Positions 12,419 through 24,736 of a stretch of 64,000 nucleotides of DNA are shown piece after piece. The notes beneath the pieces were generated by a model. That model was not told where the DNA came from. It worked only from the letters and a program-made list of their open reading frames with translations, and searched no databases. Made by a program: the position numbers and the translations under genes. The DNA is from Rhabditoides inermis (lineage: Eukaryota > Nematoda > Chromadorea > Rhabditida > Rhabditidae): positions 683,501 to 747,500 of the forward strand of contig CAWZYM010000114.1 in assembly GCA_963966185.1 (NCBI GenBank). The letters run 5' to 3'. Each line of letters starts with the position of its first letter. The first letter of the stretch is position 1.

Positions 12419-14113
12419 TTAGAGAAGGTCAACAATGTTGGACGGCATCTCCTCGATGACAGTCTGGTAGAAGCTCTCGAGCTCCTTCAGCTGACGCTCA
12501 TCGTTCATGGTAACGAAGTTGATGGCAACTCCCTTGCGACCGAAACGTCCAGAGCGACCGATACGGTGAATGTAGTTCTCGCGGTTGGAGGGGAGATCGT
12601 AGTTGATAACAAGCGACACCTGCTGCACATCAATTCCACGAGCAAGCAGATCAGTGGTGATCAGCACACGGGAAGATCCAGAACGGAACTCGCGCATGAT
12701 GAGCTCACGCTCCTGCTGCTCCATGTCTCCGTGGAGGGACGACACGGTAAAGTTCTTGGCCTGCATCTGCTCGGTGAGCTGCTCGACCTTCCTGCGGGTG
12801 TTGCAGAAGATGACGGCCTGGGTGACGTTAACGGCATCGTACAGGTCGCAGAGGGTGTCGAACTTCCACTCCTAAACAATAACATTTCATTTTGCTATCG
12901 TGCAACAATCAACAAAACAAAAACACAAAAAAAATCACTCACATCCTTCTGGACGTTAATGTAGAACTGACGGATACCCTCAAGGGTAAGCTCCTCCTTC
13001 TTGACGAGAATCCTGATCGGGTCGCGCATGAAGCGGTGGGTCACCTCCAGCACATCGGTGGGCATGGTGGCGGAAAGGAGCACGACCTGCACCTCCTGGG
13101 GCATGGTCTTGAACACCTCGTAGATCTGGTCCTTGAAACCACGAGAAAGCATCTCGTCAGCCTCGTCAAGAACGAACATCTTGATGCGCTCGGTGTCTAA
13201 AACGATAACATAAGACATAAGCTACAATGATTACATAACGAAGATTAAACAAACCACTCACGGAGGGCTCCACGCTGGATCATGTCGTTGACACGTCCGG
13301 GAGTTCCGACAACGACGTGGACGCCGCTCTCGAGCTTGCGCTGATCATCACGGATGGAGGTTCCTCCGATGCAGGCGTGCACGGAGATGTTCATGTAGTC
13401 TCCGAGGGCGACCATGACCTTCTGGATCTGCAAACAAAAATGGTAACCAATCAAAAACACAAAATATAATACAATGTAACGCCAATAACTTACCTGCTGG
13501 GCCAGCTCACGGGTGGGCGCCATGACGAGAGCCTGAACATGGGGGTCAGTCTCGTCGATGCGCTGGAGGATCGAGATAGAGAAGGTGGCGGTCTTTCCAG
13601 TTCCGGACTGAGCCTGAGCGATAACGTCGCGTCCTAAAATTGCAATATGTCTGTCTATGTCACACGCTTATCACAGAAGATATCAAGTATACATACCAGT
13701 GGTGCAGGGAACGATAGCGCGCTGCTGGATAGCAGAAGGCTTCTCAAAACCGAAAGCGTAGATTCCACGGAGAAGGTTGTCCTTCAGCTCCATGCCATCG
13801 AAGCTCTCGATGACGGTGTCATAGTTGCCCTAAAATTATGATTACCACACATTTCACAACAAGAGACAGTAAGAAAAGACAACAACAGAGGTAACCACAG
13901 GTATCAAAATAAACACTAAATATTTAAAAATCACCTCGATGAGGCCATCCTCGCCAACGCCTCCGTTGTTCACGAAGTTGTTCCTGAAAAAATATTTCAT
14001 AATCTTGCATAACGAGCAATAGACGTCATTTTAGGCCAAAAACAACGAAAACAAGAGTTATATCGGTTTAAAACAAAGGAAAACAAAACTTACTGGTTGT
14101 TCGCATCAGACAT
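12419..14113 (-). CDS. inf-1: Eukaryotic initiation factor 4A, DEAD-box RNA helicase
   Basis: Nine exons on the - strand: 14094-14113, 13935-13983, 13697-13829, 13494-13633, 13262-13427, 12943-13196 and 12419-12871 are clear, with junctions at canonical GT/AG. The protein starts MSDANNQ. It shows every DEAD-box motif: the Q motif region before [15 protein letters not shown] (Walker A), [17 protein letters not shown] in [17 protein letters not shown] in [16 protein letters not shown] and [13 protein letters not shown]. It ends SNIVDLL. eIF4A unwinds mRNA 5' leaders in the eIF4F cap-binding complex. Length, about 400 residues, and full collinearity with Caenorhabditis eIF4A make the call secure. 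Exon GC is higher than that of the introns, which are short and AT-rich. The start lies about 290 bp from the divergent PIX gene. (I count seven coding exons with certainty; the gene symbol is the Caenorhabditis name.). Confidence 0.97.
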
Positions 14114-14398
14114 GTCCAAATTTGACGTTTTTATAATAGTTAGGAAGGTTTTTGTAGCGCTTTTGAACACTGGGCCACTTTTCACAAAAGGAAAAGGGGT
14201 ATCAAGTGAATTTCGAGGTCCGCGATTTTTCAATGCGCAAGAGGCAATCCATTCAAGGTAGTGGTCCCACAACGAATAGAAAAAAGAAATGGTGCCAATT
14301 ATCTCTGCGAATCATAAACGTTCTTGTTTATTTTGTTGTTGTTTATTTTATGTGAGAATCAGCTGTTCCCACTATTTTTTGCTTATCTTGTTTTCAGA
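14114..14398. promoter_or_regulatory. Divergent promoter region eIF4A / PIX
   Basis: The 285 bp between two opposite start codons must hold 5' ends for both genes. An intron acceptor TTTTCAG lies directly before the PIX ATG, which may be a trans-splice acceptor or the end of a 5'UTR intron. No specific binding site is recognised. Confidence 0.5.
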
Positions 14399-17300
14399 AT
14401 GACAGCATCTTCCGATGATGCACCTGTAAACGGCGATGCAACAAATCCTGTTCTTGCTAAGGCAAAATATCCGTTCAATGGAAAGAACAATGATGAGGTT
14501 TGTTTATATTCTTGTCTTGTTTTCATTACGTTTTTGTTTACAGCTGACATTCGAAAAAGACGACGTCATCATCATCACTCAACAGATTGAGGGAGGATGG
14601 TGGGAGGGCACTTTCAATGGTCACACCGGCTGGTTTCCCTCCGATTACGCTGTGATTTTCACCGAGAAAGGTAATGGTTGTGTTTCATTTCTTTTTTTCT
14701 AGCGTTCACTTTCTCTACAGACAAGTTGCTGCGGTCACATTCTGTCCCGTCTACCGCGTTGGCGGATTCAGTAAAGGTGATGGGCGATTTTCTCGGCAAG
14801 GAAAAGGAGTTCAGGCAGGAGGTGAGTTGATTTGCTTAGTTATGTATGAGATGTATGAGATCAAACATCATTGTACTTCCCAAACGTGCATTTACATGTG
14901 TTCAGGTCATCTCTGACTTCCTCACATACGAGACGGGATATATTGAGAGCCTCACGCGCACCCACAACGACTATCTCGTTCCTCTCAAAGAGAGCAAAGT
15001 GTGAGTTCGATTGTCACATACACACATTACTACCTGGTTGTGTGATTGTGTATTCTTTTTTTGCCTACCTAGTTTATGAGTTTTGTTTGTCAGTCTGTCC
15101 GATGACGAGTACACTCGTCTCGCTTCGAACCTCGACGAGATACTCGCTCTCCAGTCATCCGTCCTGGCTGATATCAGGAAAGAACTAGAGTGAGTTACTG
15201 TATTGAGTTGATAATTGTTATATTGTTGTCTAGTCTGTACATTGTACCGGAAATTGCGTACTCCTCTTTTTAACAAAACCAATAACTATGTCTTTTTTGC
15301 TTACGTATTGTTTTTTTATTACTTTTCCTTTTTTCAGGAAGGAGGTGTCCGCGCAACGCATCGGCGGCGTGTTCATCCAAGCCGCGCCGACTCTCAAGAC
15401 ACTGCTCCTCAAGTACTGCGCCAACCACCCACTGGCTGTAGATGTGCTCACTGAGAAGAGGTGAGTCATCTCTAATTATGTATACCTTCCGGGAATTGAG
15501 CCGAAGAACATTCACATTCGTATAATTCATTTGCTGATAGATCTAGATGAGTTCATTAGATCTTTGACTGAATGACTGAGTACGTACCTACTTGTTCAGT
15601 TCCGAGATCTCGACGTTTGTGTCGACCCTCGCGGGCGGTGAGATGAAGCGTCTGATCATGGGTCTCAGCGAGCCGTTCCGCCACCTTGACAAGTACCCCG
15701 TCACACTGCAGGAGCTGGAAAGGAACATTCAGGTATGCTAATTTATAATTATTATTTTTTGTAAATAGTACTTTATTAATATTTAATGTGTTTGAAGGAC
15801 ACTCACATTGACCGTGGCGACGTGCAGCGCTCGTGCGCTGTGTACAAGGAGCTCAAAGTGAGTGATGCCTATTAGTGTCTGGAATTGTTGTGGAAAGTTT
15901 TCTTGGAGATGTGTAGTCTTGCTGAAACATATAATAGTAAATTTGTTCATCACAAAATAAGACACAGAATACAGTAAAATGACTGGTTGACTTGCAGCAA
16001 CTGTGCGAGTCTGTTCGCAAGCAGAAGGAGATGCAGATGGAGTTCATGGCCAGCTGCAAGGTCGGCGAGTGGGTCAGGTACAGAACGCTTCCCTTTATCT
16101 CTCATTTCATCTCTTATTTACCTTTCTTTCTATTCAAATTGTTTGCTTACTGAGATCGTACTTGTTCATACAGTATGCTCTTTCAGTGACGCCACTCGGG
16201 GCGATATCGTGCGCATCGGCAACTGCGCTGTGGAGGTCGGAGAGGATTCCAATGATCGGTGAATATTTAATGTTCGAAATGATTCGATCTTAAACTCCAT
16301 GTATAATACCATAACATTCATTCATGATTCATAACTATGTTTTAATGTGTAACTTTGTGTGGTCTGAAATACGGAAATTGGAAATAACTTACATAATGGG
16401 ATGTTAAATGCAATCTACACACTACACATGTGTAGATTACATGAAATCGAATATGCGAAATTGTTTATCCATTATATTCAATGATTGTTTATAATAATTA
16501 ATTATTATTATTATTGTTTATTATTCATAGTATAATAATATTCAGTTGTGTGGCGGTGTTCACCCGGTGCGTGCTGGTTCTGGAGGTGGCTGCCGAGCTA
16601 TCGTCGTATCAGGTGGGAGAAGGGGGGGGATGAGAGAGAGAGAAAGAGAGCACGCGAGAGGTTTTTAGAGAGATCTCCGTAGATTGTGGATTGTCCGACA
16701 GGCGACGTGAATCAGAAGTGATCACTTAACTTGGAGCGTGACCTCCCGTTTCAGTTGCGCGAGAAGTGCGCGGTGGAGGGTCTGACGGCTCGCAAGGTCG
16801 AGGCCCGGCACGCCGTCCAGATTGGCACTGGTCAGTCTATGTTTATTCATCTCTATGTGATTCTCTCTTTCACTGTTCTTTGTTCAAACTTCAAACCGAT
16901 GTTTTTCCAATTATCCCTTTTAACAGAGGTTTTGAGCCTGGATCACTTTGATGGTCTTTATTTTCATGTTGTATCGTGTTGTAGGCGCGACTCCTCTGAC
17001 GCTGGTGGTGGGCTCGTCGTTCGAGGTGGATCGCTGGCTGGAGGCTCTCTCGCGCTGCGAGGGTCTCACAGTGGAGGAGCGCCAGCCGGAGACACTCAGA
17101 CCCGTCACTCCAAAGAAGTACGACGTGGAGAACATGGTGAGTGGGGGCATTGGGATTGTACTTATTAGTGCGTTTACATTATTAGTGCACGTGGACATGT
17201 ATTAAAATTGTTCAGAGAGTGAATCTTATTTTTCAATGATTTGTACATAAGGGTGACGAGAAGGCAGACGTGCGCAATGAGACACTGTTACATTTACAAA

Positions 17301-18440
17301 GACGTTTTTTTTCAGGCGTCGTTCTCCCCGCCCCGCCAGCCGCACGTCTCGGTGATGCCGTCCGCCGAGCGTGCCCAAGTCAGGAAGAAGCACTCGTGAG
17401 TATCGATTGATTATCGATAAATCATTGTGTTGTCAAATGTCAACCTGTCGACCCTTGTACTCTAGTATCGGCACCCCGGTGGGCGGCGCTCCATCCGGTC
17501 TGGGTGGGATGCGGTTCAATCACGAGCTGGAGATGATATTGCCGGATGATATGGACGAGTCGTTTGGAGGGGCGACGGGAGGGGCAGGAGGAGGAGGAGG
17601 AGGGACAGTGAATGGTGGGTGGATTGTTTTCCTTGTAGCTGATGATATTGTTTAGGTTTACTTAACAGTTGGGGTAATGATGTTTTGAAACATATTACGA
17701 GTGACAACGGGACACGCGTTGTGGATCGTTTAGATGTTTGCATTAGTTGGCGTCGTTGGTGATATTAGGGTGGCAACATAGATGCTCGTATCAATCAATC
17801 AATCATTTATCCAGAATCGCTATATCCTGACTATACAACAAAGTGCGTACGGTACACCACAAGGGCTAAGCGCTGGGAGAAACACAGTTCAGCAACGGGG
17901 ATGGTAGGGTCGAAGGTCGAAAGTCGATATTAGATCGATAATCAGTCGATAACCATTCGATTTCCTTTCCATAATCCATTAGAATTAGATACCATTATAG
18001 ACGATAGTGGGGCTCCCCGGGTGTTCCTTTCCTTCTATTATAATCCACAATAGTAACTCCGCGGGCTAGGAAGACAGCGTTCTCATGAGCTATTCCCCGC
18101 CTTGCTCAAGGGTACTGGGGGAAGATCATTTCGTCCCGACCGCGCGATGCGAGAGAGGAAGAAATAATAATCCGATGCTCGTATTAAAAGCGACAACATT
18201 CTGAATTCTTGAGGCTAGGTCAGACTCGATTATGTATCAAAAAACCGCTTCATGATACAAAACACTTTCTGAGGCGTTTTGAGTTCTTTCTTGTAGTCTT
18301 TTGCCAGCAAAAGTTGAGTCTGATCTCTACTTAACCATTCCATTTGAGTGGGTGCTCGTCGCGGGATGCTTCCCGTGCCGCCGGCCGATGCGGCAGCAGC
18401 CAGAGAGCAGAGGGGCAGCGTCAACGTGCTCATGAGGAGA

Positions 18441-18487
<47 letters not shown>

Positions 18488-20515
18488 GGAGAGAGAGAGA
18501 GTGTGTGTGTGTGTGGGGGGGGGAGGGGAGGGAGACCGATGTGTTTCAGTGGCGACGGCGGCTGCTGACGAGGACGCGTTGCTGCTGCGCATCATTGGAG
18601 GTTACTGTGGAGCGAGCACGGTGGGTGGTCTGAGGCCGATTAAACAATGGAAACATTGCATAATTGACTAGCTCCAACATGTATTATGATGATGATACTT
18701 AGTTCACAAGGAGTGTCGTTTAGGTCACAGAAGCCGATGTTGACCAGACTGATATCAGAGGTACCCTAGGAGGTCACTAGTCGAAAACCGTTTTCAAATC
18801 CACATGACCGGCCATACGTTTCGAGATATTTACGTTTCAAATTTTGGAGCTGAACCGTGTGGATTGCTTTTGCGGCCTGTCACTCCATTCGCGCGAGCTG
18901 TAAAACAGCGGCGGTGGCCTAGTGGATAGAGCGGCTGTCTGTCAAGCGGCAGGGTGTGGGTTCGCTCTCCGGATATGCTTTTCATTTTGCCGATTCTCTC
19001 CGGACGTACTTTTTTGATCGAATGGTTGGAGTCACGCATGGTGAGGGGATCATGTGGAAACCTTTGTCGGTAATACTTTTCGAATTTTTTTTAAAAATGA
19101 GTTCTAAAGAACGCAAACATTTTGTAATGAGCTCTCAACAAGACATATGACCGTTCGATTTGAAAAAAAGAAGATAGGAGTTTTCTACCAACTGCCCGAT
19201 TGTCACCGAAAAGTACAAGTCCGGAAAGTGTCGGCAAAATGAAACGCTTATCCGGAGAGCGAACCCACACCATGCCGCTTGACAGACGGCCGCTCTATCC
19301 ACTAGGCCACCGCCGCTGTTTCACAGCTCGCGCGAATGGAGTGACAGACCGCAAAAACAATCCACACGGTTGAGCTCCAAAATTTGAAACGTAATTATCT
19401 CGAAACGTATGGCCGGTCATGTGGATTTGAAAACGGTTTTCGACTAGTGACCTCCTAGGGTATCTCTGATATCAGTTTGGTCACCATCGGCTTCTGTGAC
19501 CTAAACGACACTCCTTGTGAGTGAGAAGAATATAAAGGAAACATTGTATGGATATCAGTAGCTCCAACATATGTGAGGTTGATGAAACGTATGTAAGCCT
19601 CAAATCAAATCATTTATCCGGGATCCGGGCTCGCATCATATAAGTCGGTATCATTTGTGATTTTCGAGAGTATCGCTACAGTGCTACTTTCAACCATATC
19701 CGAGACCTTTCATCGCCCTCTTCATCATTGTAGCAGAATTCAAAAAAAAATACCTAACAAACGATGTGATCGGCGAAATTCGGATGGGGAATTTGGGGGT
19801 TGTCAAAATAATATCGGGCAAAGAAAAAAGTTCTTCTTCAAATCTGCAAATATTGCTATGACAGAATTCGAGGAACTTCATTGGCATGGTTTCGGCGAAT
19901 TTAGCGACGGATCAAATTCGCTTTCACAAAAGTTCGGCCGGTGAGAGGAATCGAACCGTCGTCCCTCGATCACGAAGCGGGAATGTTACCGATACACCAT
20001 GGCTGCTCGTTCGCAGTGATTCTAAAACGTTGTGAAACATGCGCCATCATGATCTCGAAAAAGAAGTATGCAAACGACTGTTGATGGTATATAAAAACAT
20101 CTAAGTTTTAATATACCAGCAACAGCGAGAACTGTGTTCTTCCTTTTAGAATGCGAATAGCTAAACAGATGTTCGCAATTACATAGATGTTCGCGCACAC
20201 ATTCTCCAGTTCACAGCGTCTGAGAGAGAGAGAGAGCGGAGGTGGTATATTGGTAAATTCGCTGAAATAGAGTCAACGAAAGATCGGCGATTTCTGCCGT
20301 CGCCAAATTCGCCGATCTTGTGAAGCAGATTTTATCGACATTCATATTTTTCGAAAGCATAATCTTGTTTATTGCAGGCGGGCGCGGGCTCGGTGTCGGC
20401 CTCGCAGGCGCCGCCGCAGCTGATAGTGGCGGATGACGAGAAGATTCTGGTGGAGGAGGAGGAGCAGGGAGTGGTCGTCTTCAAGGAGAAGTGAGTGGAG
20501 AGAGGGGGAGGGATC

Positions 20516-20554
<39 letters not shown>

Positions 20555-20873
20555 ACTCGCATTGCAGGAGTCTGGTCGACACTGTCTACGCGCTCAAGGA
20601 TCAGTTGGCGGCTATGCAGAAGGTACGTTCTTTCAATTTCCTATAATAATATTGTTTTATTATCCTGTAATAATAAATTTTCGTTACCCCTATATTTTAT
20701 GTAATTGTCACACTGCAATAACGAATTTATGTTTTGAGGAGATGAGCTCGCTGAAGAGTACAGTGGAGAAGGAGCAGCGAGCGCGCCGGCGATTGGAAGA
20801 CACGCTGAGGAGAGAGAGCCGGGGGAGCGGCCGACTCGACGGCACCATGACGTCTCCCGACCAGGTCATCTGA
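14399..20873 (+). CDS. pix-1: PIX-family Rho guanine nucleotide exchange factor (ARHGEF6/7-like)
   Basis: About 19 exons, from ATG 14399 to TGA 20871-20873. The N-terminal SH3 domain has [30 protein letters not shown] and SDYAV. A DH (RhoGEF) domain follows ([54 protein letters not shown]), then a PH domain ([50 protein letters not shown]). A Gly/Ala-rich linker leads to a C-terminal coiled coil, [19 protein letters not shown], followed by [15 protein letters not shown]. This order matches beta-PIX, which activates Rac/Cdc42 and scaffolds GIT and PAK proteins. There is no N-terminal CH domain. The protein ends SPDQVI. Introns contain a foldback element at 18.7-19.5 kb and three candidate piRNA units. 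Two exons (from 18349 and 20739) follow TTTGAG acceptors. Confidence 0.93.
15864..15931 (-). ncRNA. Variant-motif 21U-RNA candidate in PIX intron
   Basis: TATGTTTCA on the - strand at 15923-15931; CAAT ends at 15884 (offset 48). Confidence 0.42.
17627..17694 (-). ncRNA. Variant-motif 21U-RNA candidate in PIX intron
   Basis: TATGTTTCA on the - strand at 17686-17694; CAAT ends at 17647 (offset 48). Confidence 0.42.
17785..18180. repeat. Possible retroposon fragment with ATCA-rich end, PIX intron
   Basis: Begins with ATCAATCAATCAATCATT followed by TATCCAGAATCGC. Very similar ends occur at about 19600 (AATCAAATCATTTATCCGGG) and 31780 (AATCAAATCAAATG then TTTATTCGGAATCGC). A shared end next to short tandem tail repeats is typical of LINE or SINE 3' ends, here in reverse orientation. 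Confidence 0.45.
18649..18700. repeat. Left copy of direct repeat flanking the foldback element
   Basis: GGAAACATTGCATAATTG and AGCTCCAACATGTATTATGA match the segment at about 19537-19591 in the same orientation with some divergence. The right copy includes a candidate piRNA unit. The left copy keeps its 3' part but its upstream motif has decayed. Confidence 0.7.
18704..19520. mobile_element. Foldback element with about 320-bp inverted arms, each with a tRNA-like core
   Basis: The left arm (18704 to about 19030) and the right arm (about 19190 to 19520) are near-perfect inverted repeats. Each starts TCACAAGGAGTGTCGTTTAG and runs through GATATCAG, CGAAAACCGTTTTC and GGCGGTGGCCTAGTGGATAG. Within each arm is a tRNA-like core: A-box-like GGCCTAGTGGATAGAGC and B-box-like GGGTTCGCTC. 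The spacer is about 160 bp and partly self-complementary. The whole element lies in a PIX intron. It could be a head-to-head pair of one SINE copy or a true foldback transposon. Confidence 0.8.
19523..19591 (-). ncRNA. Candidate 21U-RNA unit beside the PIX-intron foldback
   Basis: TACGTTTCA on the - strand at 19583-19591; CAAT ends at 19543 (offset 49). It lies in the right copy of the 50-bp direct repeat. Confidence 0.58.
19937..20007 (-). repeat. tRNA-like segment, SINE-type, PIX intron
   Basis: On the - strand an A-box-like ATGGTGTATCGGTAAC and a B box GGTTCGATTCC lie at tRNA spacing, ending in CTCACCGGCC. It resembles other tRNA-derived heads in the window but is not the same family. Confidence 0.55.
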
Positions 20874-21939
20874 GTGGGCGGGGTCGGAGTGGGCGTGACT
20901 GGACCATTGTCTCTCTCACCCCATCATTTGAATGGGTAGGGTTAGAGTGGGCGTGGCCTTTTGTTAGTTTCTCTTTGAGAAACGCTTTGTTTTGTCAAGA
21001 TTCATACGTTTCCTTCGAACGAGCGTAGATTCCCCTCTTCTGTCCCTGTTTTGTTAGATCTGCCTATGCAATTTGAGTGTGCCTTTTTGAGTTTTGCCAT
21101 GTGACATGCGAGAGCTTGGTTTTTTTTATATATAACAACTGCACAATATGGTTTTCAGGTAAAGGATTTGTAATTGGTATTTGTACTTTGTAGTCTGTTA
21201 CATGCAGCTGTCCTCACGTTGTGATTTGTGTTGCTGGCTTTGCGCAGATCAGTTTCCACCCACATTTCGAGAGTTGTGTAAATACGTGCTCAATATTTAT
21301 TGTATATTTATTTATTATTTTTACAGAATAAATCTTATTTCTTATTGAACGATTTCAAACTCCCCGTTTTCGAGGGCCAGCAATTATCTCGGGGTCAAGA
21401 AATGACGCAGACAGATGGAAGAGGTGCAAATGCACCTCGTTCCCCGATCGCAATCAAAAATATGAAGTTACGGTACTTGTGGGAGCAAAAATGTGCTCTC
21501 GAAGAGTTGTGGAGAACGTCGAGGACGATCTGCTGACAAAGTTTGAGCTGTTTCCGAAAACCCATTGTAAAGAGCAGAGACTGTATGCGCATTATGCGCA
21601 AGGAGAACTCCTATTCATCAACATACGAGTAAAAGCTCTAATAAGTCCCTAAACAAAATCCATTGCTGGCCCGCAAAAGCGGGGGACCCTTTATTTTTTT
21701 TAACGAGCGTATTAGAATGGGAGAGGGACTGTTGCTTGAGTGAGCAGGGTGCAGGGTCACACTGTCACACAACAGTTGCGCTTTTCCCGAGAGACATCAC
21801 AACCGTTCCAGCAATTTCTTTATTCTCATTCTTGTTTAATTCATTTTCATTGCACACGTTTGAGTCTTTGCTAACATTGGTTTGTAAGTGGTAACTAGTT
21901 GGAAGGGACGTGTAAGAGGGTTACTGTGGCTACGGTAGT
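20874..21939. other. Convergent intergenic region PIX / 21.9-kb gene
   Basis: AT-rich 3' flank of both genes. It has AATAAA-like tracts near 21320 (ACAGAATAAATCTT). No gene or RNA is recognised. An AT-poor, GGTGCAAATGCACC palindromic stretch lies near 21423. Confidence 0.45.
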
Positions 21940-22168
21940 CTAGTACGAGTTGAGCTGCTCGAACTCGGTGTCGCTGCCGCTCATGGTGATCACGGTAAAG
22001 TACTCCAAGTCATTCTCAGAGCCTGGAAAGGTAGGCAATAAGCCCCGCCCACAAAGACTCCGCCCACCATCGTCGCTGCCGGCGACAGAGCGGGGGCTAG
22101 TCTCCTTGGCAGTGGAGAGGAGAGCGGTGGGCTGAAGAGAGAGAGAGATAGGGAGGGAGGGAGAGAGG

Positions 22169-22213
<45 letters not shown>

Positions 22214-22216
22214 AGA

Positions 22217-22268
<52 letters not shown>

Positions 22269-23796
22269 CATAGTGACCGAGGTGCTCTGCAGGGTGGCGG
22301 CGGGAGCAGCGACACCCGCACTGTCCGCCGACTCCGTGGCTGGGTGACGCGCGTGCTGCAAGACAGGATTCTATTATTCATTGAAAGCTCTTTTTATTTT
22401 TAAAAATCTTCACGAGGGTGCGCGTCAGTTATTTTTTTAAAGATCTTTCCAAAGCTAAAAAGTTGAGTTTATAATAAACTAAAGAATTAAAGAGACACCC
22501 TCACCACTCCATCGGTGGGCGAGCCGCAGAGCCACTGCTGACCGGATGCGCCCGTCACCACACGGGCTGGAGGGAGAGAGTGGGGGAGGGAAGGAGGGGG
22601 AGAGAGAGGGGGAGAGGAAGAGAGGGAGAGAGGAGAGAGAGGGGGAGAGAGAAGAGAGAGAGGGAGAGAGAGAGAGGGAGAGAGAGAAAGGGAGAGAGAG
22701 GGAGAGAGGGGGGAGAGGGAGAGAGAGGGAGAGGGGGAGAGGGGGAGAGGGAGAGAGAGGGAGGAGATCTAAGAAGAAAGATAAGGAGTGAGATAGAAAG
22801 AGAAAGAAAAAAAGAGAGAAAAAGAGAGAAAGATAGAGAAAGAGAGAAAGAGAGAGGGAGAGATCTGTCCACCGACGTTGGAACTCGTCGCTGCCCTCCT
22901 TGTTCGTCTGGCTAGACTCCACGCCGGAAATCGTGTTGATACGCGCCGTACTCGACAGCGATTCTGAAAGTGACGTTATGCTCCGCCCACACAAGCCCCG
23001 CCCACTCTGCTGCTGTTGCTGCTGCTGCGACTCGTCGTAGTTGGGCGGCACCTCGAACATGACCTTCTTGAGACTGAAAAATACTTTGGTCGATTCAAAG
23101 TACAGTAATCCTAGGTACAGTAAGGTACAGTACTACCTGGTGTCGCTGCTGGTCATAAAGTTGGCGAAGACGCGCTCCCTCTCTACCGCGTCCTTCTTGT
23201 CAGCGGCTGCGACAGGGTCGGCGGGCTGAAATCGAGGGAACGTCAAATCAATTGACTGATTTGACATTCAAATGAGGTAGTCTCTGAATTTGAAAGTGGC
23301 GTTGACCATACCAGGATATAGTGCATACTCTCGAAGTTAAAATGACAAAATATTATACATCTTCTCTGATGAAAACTCTCATGAATCTCATGAACCGAAT
23401 GCACTTTGATCACCTTGCTCTCCTTTTTAGTGGTTGTTGTGGTTGTGGTAGTGGTCTCGGACTCGCTTTTCTCTTTCTTCTCCTCCTTCTCAGTCTTCTT
23501 CTCCTCTTTCTTCTCCACCTTCTCCACCGTTTCGTCTTTCTTTTCCTCTCCCTTCTTCTCTCCACCCTTCGTTTCCTTCTTACCGCTCTTTCCCTTTTTC
23601 GCGTCACGTCTACTGGCACTAAACTAGGTATACGGTAGCTACAGTACCCTACCGTACCTGTGAGTGTACTCCACGGACACGTCCGCCTCGCGGTGCGACT
23701 CCGAGTTGCGCTCCTCGCTGCCGTGCTCCTCTTCGTCTGAGAACATCGATTGATTATCGATTGATCATAGATTGAGAAAGAAAGGGATGGAAAGAA

Positions 23797-23853
<57 letters not shown>

Positions 23854-24252
23854 TCCCACTGAGTATCTGCTGATTGATGTTGAGCTGAATGCGCGTATCG
23901 CGATTTGTCTGCGGATCAGTCGCGTCCACAAGGTTGCGTTCCTGCCGGCGCTGAAACGGGGGTACGGTACTTACAATTTCGGGTACTGTATTTTAAATTT
24001 TGATTATTCAGTTGTTGTTGATGATTGCAATAATTGTGTGATGATGTGATATTGTGTTTAATTTTTTTTTAAATTTCAGTCAGTTATTAGGTATACGGTA
24101 TTATGCTGCGGATACTGTACAATTTGTGCAACAGTCCTTAGGTATACGGTATGCTACAGTACCGCTATCCGCTGCGCACAGTAGACGTAGAGCAGGTAGC
24201 CGGCGATAGCCGAGACAATCGAGACGGCGAGGAGAATGTAGACGAGCGCCAT
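21940..24252 (-). CDS. Unrecognised single-pass membrane protein with charged tail
   Basis: Starts at ATG 24250-24252 and stops at TAG 21940-21942, with about eight exons. The first exon (24163-24252) encodes MALVYILLAVSIVSAIAGYL followed by LYVYCAQRIA. This is one strongly hydrophobic N-terminal segment, a signal anchor, ending with a basic residue. The following exons give RRQERNLVDATDPQTNRD, an acidic stretch DEEEHGSEERNSESHREAD, a Lys/Glu repeat (KVEKKEEKKTEKEEKKEK) followed by a run of nine threonines, then VFANFMTSSDT, FEVPPNYDESQQQQQQQSG and a C-terminus FEQLNSY. I do not recognise the family. The tail is low-complexity and predicted to be disordered and cytoplasmic. Its introns carry long GA tracts. 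Its 5' end faces DPYD at 485 bp, so the two may share a promoter region. Confidence 0.7.
22133..22265. repeat. (GA)n microsatellite
   Basis: About 130 bp of GAGAGA with few interruptions, in an intron of the - strand membrane-protein gene. Confidence 0.95.
22567..22862. repeat. Long GA-rich (GAGAGGG) tract
   Basis: About 300 bp of purine-only sequence built from GAGA, GGGAGA and GAAAGA units, in the same gene. Further GA tracts lie at 23790-23850 and 24265-24294. Confidence 0.95.
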
Positions 24253-24476
24253 TCTGAGAGGGAGAGAGGGTGAGAGAGAGAGAGAGAGAGAGAGATTCTA
24301 GGGTTCAAGTCGCAGCCACATGTATCTGTTGTTCCAGAATCAAAAGATGGGGAGGGGTAGGCAGCAGACTCACCTCCCTCCTCCACGGATCGACGACGCA
24401 ATGACACTTCACCCCCCGAGTGATCAATGATTCCTTCCCGAAATTTGCATAATGATACCATCGACACCCACACTTA

Positions 24477-24520
<44 letters not shown>

Positions 24521-24736
24521 CCGCTATCACGTGATTCCGCTCAGACGTCGCCGCTCTCTCCGAAACACGTGCTCCTTCACGCGCTTCTCTGCGCCTCCGC
24601 CCCTCACCTGCTCTCTCCACCCGGGCTGACCTTGTCTGCGCGTCTGCCGCATCGCTCTCTCTAGGCTCCGCCCCTTTCGGGTGCCGTCTGCGCGAAATGG
24701 CGAAGAAGACTTTTCTCGCTTCTGACGACAACCACC
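24253..24736. promoter_or_regulatory. Divergent promoter region, membrane-protein gene / DPYD
   Basis: Contains a CT microsatellite at about 24482-24520 and a GC-rich stretch at 24590-24690 directly before the DPYD ATG, including TAGGCTCCGCCCC. No specific factor site is claimed. Confidence 0.45.

Noticed and set aside
18831..18839. TACGTTTCA in the left foldback arm (and its mirror at 19385-19393) as piRNA promoters
   Set aside because: No YRNT at offset 47-49; both copies belong to the repeated foldback arm.
22567..22862. Long open frames of Arg/Glu or Ser/Leu in GA/CT tracts (here and at 7.2, 27.3, 41.6, 55.0, 56.1 and 63.8 kb)
   Set aside because: Pure dinucleotide repeats leave frames open without coding meaning.
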